DNA from: Cryptomeria japonica
Taxonomy: Eukaryota > Streptophyta > Pinopsida > Cupressales > Cupressaceae
Reading direction: 5' to 3'
Assembly (NCBI RefSeq): GCF_030272615.1
Contig: NC_081409.1
Coordinates: 24,820,406 to 24,884,405 of the forward strand
DNA length: 64,000 nt
The notes below the pieces were generated by a model. That model was given only the letters and a program-made list of their open reading frames with translations, was not told where the DNA came from and searched no databases. Shown in pieces: positions 56,751 to 64,000 of the stretch. The position numbers and the translations under genes were made by a program. Each line of letters opens with the position of its first letter. The first letter of the stretch is position 1.

Positions 56751-59700
56751 AACCAATCTACATGCTCCAATGGCGTGTTAAATTAGGCATTGATGGTGTA
56801 AAATAGTGATGTTGTTCTAAGAAATCAGTCTCAGGAAGTTAATGAACAACAATCTGTACCCATAGAACAAGGTAGTCCTGATGTTACTTTGATGAATTGG
56901 CAAGGTGAGGATTTCTGTGGGGTTAATCAATCATATATCCCTATAGTAGCCAACACAAGATCCAAGAAAAGGGATATCGACATGGGGCAGCAGACTAATA
57001 AGAATAATGATCAGCCTTTCTCAAGTACCCAAGCTTAGGCAGGGTCTTTCTCTACTCAAAATACACAGATTCTTCAGAGATCACAGCTTGCGATGACCAA
57101 AGATCAGCCAAAAATCTAACCTCAGTCAATACAAATGCAAAAGGTCATTTTTGTTACTAAGGGACAATAGAAGGTTAGTATGACTGATTTTAATATTTTG
57201 GATCAGTTGAAGAAAACTGATGTTAGCATGTCAATGTGGGATTCACTATCTCTACCTAGGAAAAAAGATTTGTTACATGATGCTTTGTCTAACCTTTCCT
57301 TGATTTCCTAGCCATCTAATCAGCAAGCTTCAAAGGTTGTTCTTACCAATAAGCCTCATCAGAAGAGTGAACAAGAGTCTCAATATCTAAGGTAAACAAA
57401 CTACCTCCCTTTTATGTCAATCTAATCATTGGCCAGCACCTAGTGCATAACTGCATGATAGATTCAGGTGCAAGTAGCTCAATAATGCCCAAGCAGTTGG
57501 TTGACCAATTAGTATTGACTTATGAGCCATTGAAAAAGGATGTAGTGCAGTTAGATGGGACTATTGTAAATATTGTAGGAGTCATTAAAATTTGATTCTA
57601 ACACTCCATGCTTACCCCAATTTTTCTATTTCACAAGATGTTTATGTGATAGACCCGCAACCCTACTTTGCAATTTTCTTATCAAGAGACTTTACAACCA
57701 AATTAGGGGGTTATTTGTCATATGACTGGACACATGTTTTTTGGGACTAGGTATGGAACTAAAGTTACTATTATATCAGAAGCTTTAGCTAATGATCACA
57801 TAGAACCCTATGTCCCTAGTGCTGTTAATGCCAATTTGACCATTCATGAGAAAGATGACCAACCCATTTCACGTGATCCAAACACCCCTATTGATGGTAT
57901 TCCTAACATTATTCTGGATGAATGGGCAGCTGAGAATCTTGAGGAAGATCCTTTTAAAAATATGGATGAGGTAAACCTTGGAGTCTATATGTTTCATGAA
58001 CAAGGTTCTGTTGTCCCAAATTTGATGAAGGATGTTGGACAACAAGATAATCAACATCAAAATAGAGCTTGGGTCAAGAAGTAAGAATGGTGTTGGTGGT
58101 GGTTGCATGTTGATTTCCTCTATTGATGATAAGTATTATGTAGCTTTCAGGTTTTCTTTTAGCTACACCAATAATATAGCTGAGTATGAGGCCTTAATTC
58201 ATGGTCTACAATGGGAAAAGAAGAGAGGAATCAATTGTTTGTAGGTTTATGGTGACAGTGAACTGGTTGTCAACCAAGTAAGAGGTCTTCATACCACTAA
58301 GAATGATCTTTTAAAATCTTATAAACATAGGGTATGGGATCTTATTGAAGATTTCCAAGCTTTCAATCTACTGTCTATTCCTAGAAATCTTAATAAGCAT
58401 GTTGATAGACTTGCTACAATAGGAGCACAGTATGATATTCCAAGTGATATTAGCAATATTAATGAATATCAATATGTAAAAGTGATTGTTAGGTCTTCCA
58501 TTCCTAACAATTCTGATCACTGGCAAGTTTTTGATAGTGATAAGAAGATTATTAACTTTTTGAGGGAAGAGGCAGAGTTTTCAAATACCAACCAAGAGAA
58601 GCTTAAGCAATAGTATGATGATTAGGTCATAAAGCTGAAAACAAACAAGCTAACTAAGGGTTTGGTCACATTGGAGTCAATTTTCAATGAGGATGATCAA
58701 GTGAAAAAAGAAAAATCCAGTTTGCAAATCAAGGAGGAACATTATGAAAATGTTGACATTTTCAAGGATAAGATGTTAAAGCTTGGCAAGGTGTGTACTT
58801 TAGAGGAAAGGCATGCATTTGTTTTACTATGCCAAGAGTTTAGTGATATATTTGCTTAGCAATATTCTGATTTAAAAGGCTTCGACCCTAGTATTTCCCA
58901 ACATACCATAGAGCTCGAGCCAAATGCTAAACCTGTGAGGCAAAAATAGAGGCCTCTTAATCCAAGGCTTAAGCTGCTTATGGTCAAATAACTTAATAAA
59001 CTCATTCAGAGCAGCATCATTTTTCCTATTAAACACACCTCTTGGATGTCAAACCTTGTCCCAGTTAGGAAAAAGAATGATGAAATCAGACTTTGTGTTG
59101 ATTTTTGAGATCTCAATAGAGCCTCATTGAAGTATAGATATCCACTGCCCTCTATGGAGCAAATTCTGCAAGTTGTTGGAGGTTCTGAGAGATTCTCCTT
59201 GCTATATGGTTTTTCAAGTTATAACCAAGCTTTAGTGAAGGATGAAGATCAATTTAAGACAACATTTACAACTAAATAGGACACTATGGCATATAAAAAG
59301 ATGCCATTTGGTTTGTCAAATGTTGGTGCCACTTTTCACTGTGCTATGGATATGGCATTTCATGGTTTGATTTATAAATTTGTACTTGTTTATTTGGATG
59401 ATATCACTGTTTATTCTAGAGATTCAGTTGAACACCTAGCTCACCTAAAGAAAATTTTTGAGAGGTGTAGAGATTATGGTATATCTCTTAACCCAAAGAA
59501 ATATGTGTTTTCTATTCATGATGGTAATCTCCTGGGCTATGTGGTGTCAAAAGAGGGTATTACTATTGATCCGGAGAGGGTAAGTGTTATTCTTTCCTTA
59601 CCTCTACCAGTACACAAGAAGGGCTTGCAAAGCTTCTTGGGTAGGATTAATTTTGTTAGGAGGTTTATTCCAGATATTGCAGAATTATTAAAACCTCTAA

Positions 59701-60346
59701 CTTCTATATTGAAAAAAGATATTCCTTTCAGGTGGTCTAAGGATGGGAGGGGGAATTTTGAGCTTATAAAAGAGGCACTTGCAGCTGCTCCTACTTTGCT
59801 AAACCCAAATTTCTTAAAAGAAATTATTTTGTATGCTTATGGCAGTATTGATAGCATCTCAGCTATGTTGGTTCAAGAAATGAGCATGGTTTGGAGCAGC
59901 CTTTGGCCTTTTTCAGTCAAGGCCTTAAGGATTATGAGGAGAAATATTCTTTTGTTGAAAAACATGTTCTTGTTGTTGTTAGGAGTTTGAAAAAGTTTAA
60001 GTATATGCTATCTAACAATAGGATTAAGTTGATGGTTGCTCACCCCTCAGTTAAAGAGTTTTTACTCATCAAAGACTTAAATGATAAGAGGGCTGGTTGG
60101 GTGACTAAGGTGATGGAATTTGATGTTGATATTAAGGTCGCCAAGCTAGTTAGAGGTAAGGGACTATGTGAGCAGCTTGTTGATCACACAAATAGTAGTG
60201 AAGAGGATGAGGAGAAGGCTGTTTTGGCCCTCCAAGACGAAGAACAAGTAGCTATTCATGTTCCTCCTATTAGTTGGGTACAAGAGATGACTCATTTCTT
60301 GCTGACCGGTGAGTGTCCTCATGGATTTAGTAAGTCAAGAAGAAGG
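56751..60346 (+). pseudogene. Ty3/gypsy pol: protease, archaeal-type RNase H, RT, RNase H
   Basis: This continues the gag frame interrupted at 29991. Protease: CMIDSGASSSIMPK (Asp at 57461), with ...FLSRDFTTKLGG and YDWTHMFFGTRYG further on. RNase H of the RVT_3 (archaeal/plant) type at about 58085-58440: GGGCMLISS, then NNIAEYEALIHGL, GDSELVVNQV and HVDRLA. RT at about 58930-59600: VPVRKKNDEIRLCVDF, KMPFGLSNVGATF, and YLDD at 59391-59402. A gypsy RNase H follows (59800-60150) with a frameshift near 59890 and its first Asp replaced (LYAYGS). Stops, mostly CAG/CAA-derived, are scattered throughout. Integrase and the 3' LTR are missing, because G3 starts at 60347. The RNase H upstream of RT is the odd feature; the family looks Athila/Tat-like. 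Confidence 0.85.
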
Positions 60347-61962
60347 TGTAGTCACATAAATCTGTCCACTTAATTAAATGAATACTTAGTATTTATTTGA
60401 TTATTTAACCATCAATTAATGAATTAAGTAAATTAATATTTAATTAATTCATCTTAACCCTCTTCTCCTATTAATTAAATAAATTATTCAATTTATTTGA
60501 TTTAATTCACTTAACCAAATTTAGACCTGATGCCCTCCTAAATGGCACAAGATTAGTCTAAGATCAATCAACACAAAACACACAAAACATTAGTGTTAGT
60601 CAATCGAAAACTAATCTAAAAAGGCATACCAAAAGAGAGACTATAAGCATGCAAGCATATTTAACTATCAAAGCAAACATGATGAGGCATCTCCGAATAC
60701 CTCCTAACATACTCTTAGTTCCTTCTCCCTTGTTCCTCTCCTCTCCAAGTTCCAAAATAGTGTAGCTCTCAGCAACTTTTTGCACTATGGATGCTTATGG
60801 AGGATTGAGATTTATAGAATAGCTCTAAATATGAAATGAAAAGCTATTTTAATGCTAAAATGAAGTATTTTAACCAAAAAGACAAGATTTAGTTATGCTA
60901 TGCTAAAATGCTCTCTAAAATGGCTATAGTCTAAATGCTTACAAGTTTTCAGGATCTGGATTATGAAGGAATGGGCTCTATTTATAGGAAAAATGGAGCA
61001 ATGGATGGCCAGGATTGAATGGTTTAATCAAGGGTCAAGCTTGAAAGTTGGGAATCCATGTGCACAATTGGCACCAATAAAATAGTGACAAGTGTCAACA
61101 CAGGATTGGGTTGAAAGAAGAGGTTGGAGGCATTAAAGGCCTGAGAAGACCTCATGGTTATCTAAAGGCTAAGGGTCAAGCCTAAATTAGGATTACCCAC
61201 TGGATTAGGAGTTAATCCAAGGATAAACCTTTGTGCAAATGATTAAGAGATAATCATGGTCAAAGTATTAAATGCTTGATGAGACCTTTGTGGTTGGATA
61301 GAGGTTGAGTCAAACAAATGTTTTAACCATGTGGGAGGGTTGAATTAACCATTAATGGTTATTGGAGACTTTGGGGAATTAAGTGGTTGAAAGTTGGAAG
61401 CCTTTAATGGTTTTCAAAGACTTTGGGGTTTTTGGTGGTTGAAGGTTGAAAACCTTCAATGGTTATCCAAGACTTTGGGCCATTTGAGAAGTGACTCCAT
61501 TTTGCTTAGGAATGTGACAATATTTAGGGGATGGATTAGGCTAATTAGGAAGGGGTTAGAAGAATCTAGAAGGGGATTAGATTTTGCAAGTGGATTTGGT
61601 GGGTGAGGGAAAATAGGATTTTATTAAAATAAAAATTCATTTATTTCAAATATGTGTGCAAGTTGCATTTGTAGGAAAATGCAAGTGGGGGAAGTTTTTA
61701 AAATGATTTAAATAAATGTTAATTTATTTAAAAGAGGAATAGGGGGATTTTAATTAAATAAATTGATTTTATTTATTTAATTGATTTGTATTTGGTTTAA
61801 TAATTTAATTAAAATAAATTGAATAATTTATTTAATTAATAGAAGAATGTTTGGGGATGAATTAATTAAATATTAATTTAATTAACTGGTGGCTAGTGGA
61901 TTTTTAATCAAATAAATACGAAATATTCATTTAATTAAAATGGACAGATTTATGTGACTACA
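60347..61962 (-). repeat. G3 3' LTR with long terminal inverted repeats
   Basis: This 1,616-bp LTR has TGTAGTCACATAAATCTGTC at both ends in inverted orientation. The minus start is preceded by CAAAGAGGGGCAAA (polypurine tract). A minus-strand TATA box (CCTATAAATAG) occupies 60978-60988, as in G1 and G2. The inverted similarity is not limited to the tips: about 170 bp from each end aligns (for example ATTAATTAAATAAATTATTC in both). The left flank is GAAGG (60342-60346). The matching right flank lies beyond the window. Confidence 0.75.
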
Positions 61963-61971
61963 TTTGCCCCT

Positions 61972-62007
61972 CTTTGAGACGGTGCAGTTTATCGCATCGT
62001 TTCAAAG
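61972..62007 (+). other. Conserved 14-bp hairpin beside the G3 3' LTR
   Basis: 61972-61985 (CTTTGAGACGGTGC) pairs with 61994-62007 (GCATCGTTTCAAAG) over 14 bp with two G-T wobbles. Several pairs differ from G1 and G2 in both arms at once. Confidence 0.75.
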
Positions 62008-62070
62008 AAAGAAAAACTGGTGTGAAGAAATGCTCCATTAAAATGTTAATTTAATGGGTGGTATGCCCCC

Positions 62071-62116
62071 TCGAGAGATGGGCCGAAAAATTTTGAAAAA
62101 TCGGGCGATCTCTCGA
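62071..62116. other. CTCGAGAG stem beside the G3 hairpin
   Basis: TCGAGAGAT (62071-62079) pairs perfectly with ATCTCTCGA (62108-62116). The equivalents are 45675-45681 with 45707-45713 in G2, and a weaker version near 7748-7790 in G1. Confidence 0.6.
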
Positions 62117-62272
62117 AAAAGAATGAAAATTGGCAGGGTGGTGGAATAGAAGAAATTAGGTATACTGGGGAAAAATAGAAGAAATTGGGGGAAACATGGA
62201 GAAATGGGGGGCTCGGGAAGTTCACGGGGACCACGGCGATGAGCAGGGCGAAGTTACGGTGACGTCGGGGGG

Positions 62273-62278
62273 TATAAA
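62273..62278 (+). promoter_or_regulatory. TATA box of the PMD gene
   Basis: TATAAA stands in a G-rich context about 100 nt upstream of the proposed start codon at 62376. That is a normal plant core-promoter spacing if transcription starts near 62305. The surrounding 62190-62400 is GC-rich compared with the rest of the window. Confidence 0.55.
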
Positions 62279-62375
62279 TGGGGTGAAAGGGGTGAAAATA
62301 GGATCATTTGTGACCACGACCAGTTGAAAACTATAGCTCTGACAGTGACATTTGGAAGAGCAAGGAGGAGCGACG

Positions 62376-64000
62376 ATGCCGTTTCCGATCACCGAGCACC
62401 GATTTGAGCGAGTCCGCCGGTACCAGCGCCCAACCGACTATGGACCAGCGGTACGCAAATTCGAAAACTCACTTTTCATGCATTTTTAATACGTTTTTAG
62501 CTGAGTCCAAGTCAAGTCGGAGCAAGAGCGCTGGAACTAGGTTTTTAGCGCTTTTGCTCCATGAATTAGCGCTATTGTGCCGCAATAGCGCTTTTGTAGG
62601 TTAGTTTTAGCGCTTTTGAGTTTATTTAGCGCTTTTGTAGGCAAGTTTGAGCGCTTTTGATAAATTAGCACTACGGTAGGGTCAATTGAGCGCTATTGAT
62701 GTGTAGTAGCGCTATTGCATAGCGGTTTTAGCGCTTTTGATTAATTAGCGCTATGGCGTAGTTAATTGAGCGCTATTGCCAGGAATAGCGCTATGGTGTA
62801 GCTGTTTGAGCGCTTTTGTTTTGGTAGCGCTATTGTAGGTCTTGTTGAGCGCTATTGATGTTGTTGTAGCGCTATTGTTCCGAATGAGCGCTTTTGTAGG
62901 TTAAATAGCGCTTTTGCTTTAGGATAACAAGATGCCCCAGTTTCAGACAAAATAAAACTCCGGATGCCTAACGATTGATGGATGGTGAGGTGAAGTGGGA
63001 GTTGTTTTGAACCATAGCAGCCCGATGAGACTTAGGTCATTTGTTAGGAGAAATGCCTGTTGAAGTCTAGGCGGCCATGATTGCTTACTTGTTGAGACTC
63101 GAAGATACTTGATCAAAGTATCTGATGATAGTCTAGGTTTAAACTTAAGAAAGTTTGATAACAAAACAACTGATGGTGGTTTGATGAATGTTTATGTGCA
63201 GGAGGATCTACGCGTGTTGCAGTTACGCGAGCGCCACCCCGCGACACAGGGGTTGCGAGATCGTTTGACTCAGATCGAGATAGATTGTATTGCGGCTACT
63301 GGGCTCTATGAGGTGATGCATATGCCCGTGATTCGGATGAATCACGGTCTGATTACAGCATTAGCAGAGCGATGGCACAGTGAGACATGCACGTTCCATC
63401 TGGCTCAGGGCGAGATGACGGTGACTTTGGAGGACGTGTGGCATATTCTTCGGATTCCGATTCGAGGGCAGCTGGTGACATATGATCGATCTTGGGGGAC
63501 GGTGTCCTGTCAGCGGATATTTGATGAGGATGTATACATCGATGATGGCTCGATCGCATGGGAGGATATAGCGGCACTATATGAGCCCCTTCCAGTAGTA
63601 TTGGCAGGGATCGTGGGAGGACTTCTGTGTCCAGACAGGCGGTCACATGGATTGGCGGTCGGATGGGGACAAGTGATTGAGATGATGGTGACAGAGGGGA
63701 CCCGATATGCCTGGGGGTCGTGCGTGCTAGTGCACATGTACCAGGAGTTACACGAGGTAGTGTACCGGGGGAGAGGTTCGCTTGCAGTAGGCATGACGCT
63801 GCTGCATGTGTGGGCATGGGAGCATCTACCAGTGACTCGACCAGTGAGTCTGAGATTCCGAGCCGTGGACCAGCCCTATATGTTCATGTATAGTGGTATG
63901 ATGAGCCAGCCCCACTTGGGGAAGCTAGAGTGGTGGCGGCGAGCATTAGATGATTTGGATGCAGTGATCTGGCAGCCATACTTGGAGTGTGAGCCATGGG
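62376..64000 (+). CDS. Plant mobile domain (PMD) protein, 5' part, two exons
   Basis: Exon 1 (62376-62450) encodes 25 residues starting MPFPITEHRFERVRRYQRP. A GT donor at 62451 and an AG acceptor at 63200-63201 bound a 751-nt intron. Exon 2 (63202 onward) stays in the same phase and is open to the window end, 266 codons without a stop. It reads as a PMD (aminotransferase-like PMD family): LITALAERW, then CTFHLAQGEMTVTLEDVW, RILRIPIRG-like HILRIPIRG, and VWAWEHLP. PMD proteins include the nuclear MAIN/MAIL1 group, linked to gene and transposon silencing, and many transposon-borne relatives. This one lies next to a retrotransposon LTR but on the opposite strand. GC content (exon 2) is clearly higher than its neighbours. 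An alternative start at ATG 63184 without the intron is possible. No lesion is seen in the visible part, in contrast to every other gene here. Confidence 0.75.
62527..62912. repeat. 19 AGCGCT palindromes within the PMD intron
   Basis: AGCGCT occurs 19 times in 386 nt, mostly as (T/G)AGCGCT(T/A)TTG or AGCGCTATGG, spaced about 15-30 nt. Two further near-copies (AGCACT, AGCGGT) occur. The spacers are not conserved. The array ends about 290 nt before the 3' splice site. Confidence 0.85.

Larger units (their letters stand above)
61963..64000 (-). mobile_element. G3 internal region (continues beyond window)
   Basis: It directly adjoins the polypurine tract of G3. It shares with G1 and G2 the hairpin (61972-62007) and the GCCCCCTCGAGAG stem (62065-62116). 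From 62273 onward the opposite strand carries a PMD gene. Where G3 ends is not visible, so it is possible, though less likely, that the PMD gene is outside the element. Confidence 0.6.

Noticed and set aside
62527-62912. CRISPR-like array
   Set aside because: The repeat is only a hexamer with irregular spacing, in a eukaryotic transposon context, with no cas genes.
63353-63817. Long minus-strand frames near the right edge
   Set aside because: They are antisense to the PMD exon, whose family motifs and splice phase are convincing.
63184-64000. Single-exon PMD gene starting at ATG 63184
   Set aside because: Not excluded, but the two-exon model is better. It gives a TATA box at normal distance, a conserved-looking basic N-terminus, matching GT/AG borders and phase 0.

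Overview
This window looks like intergenic DNA from a seed plant with a very large, repeat-choked genome. A gymnosperm is my best guess, but that is an inference. I see no host housekeeping gene, no rRNA or tRNA, and no bacterial-type operon. Almost every base can be assigned to plant transposable elements inserted into one another. Several insertions can be dated relative to each other from exact target-site duplications (TSDs).

Layout from left to right. 1-5157: an unrelated LTR (118 to about 1057) abuts the 3' half of a copia-type element, made of a long decayed extra ORF (1058-3990), repeated polypurine motifs and a 3' LTR (4216-5157). 5160-5799: a decayed coding remnant of unknown identity. 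5800-22007: one minus-strand copia LTR (A') split by G1 (6556-19103, TSD CAACC). G1 itself contains a small copia-like element (7834-10617, TSD GAGGG) and a solo LTR (15867-17381). 22032-25580: a second LTR of the A' family (B) and a piece of its pol gene. About 25600-29991 and 56747-60346: the two halves of a Ty3/gypsy element with an archaeal-type RNase H upstream of its reverse transcriptase.

The gypsy halves are separated by a 26.8-kb DNA transposon (29992-56746). It has terminal inverted repeats and a 4-bp TSD (ACAT). Conceptually removing it brings together a CX2CX3HX4C zinc knuckle in one frame. Inside it are a degenerate DDE-type transposase gene (+, 40872-42813), a reverse-strand multi-exon gene of unknown function (56347 down to 43826), a near-complete copia element (32607-39263), a solo copia LTR (39801-40829, TSD ATATA) and G2 (44316-54214, TSD ATAAT). 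G2 lies inside an intron of the second gene.

60347-64000: the 3' end of a third minus-strand LTR element (G3). On the opposite strand it carries a well-formed plant mobile domain (PMD) gene with a TATA box, a 25-codon first exon, a 751-nt intron packed with 19 AGCGCT palindromes, and an open second exon that runs off the window.

G1, G2 and G3 share a polypurine tract and a 14-bp covarying hairpin next to the 3' LTR. G1 and G2 also share an unusual long ORF with SILGPY and MWIPK motifs and no visible reverse transcriptase. These look like one non-autonomous superfamily. The best candidates for undescribed biology are that superfamily with its hairpin, the antisense PMD gene with its palindrome-filled intron, and the two-gene 4-bp-TSD transposon.
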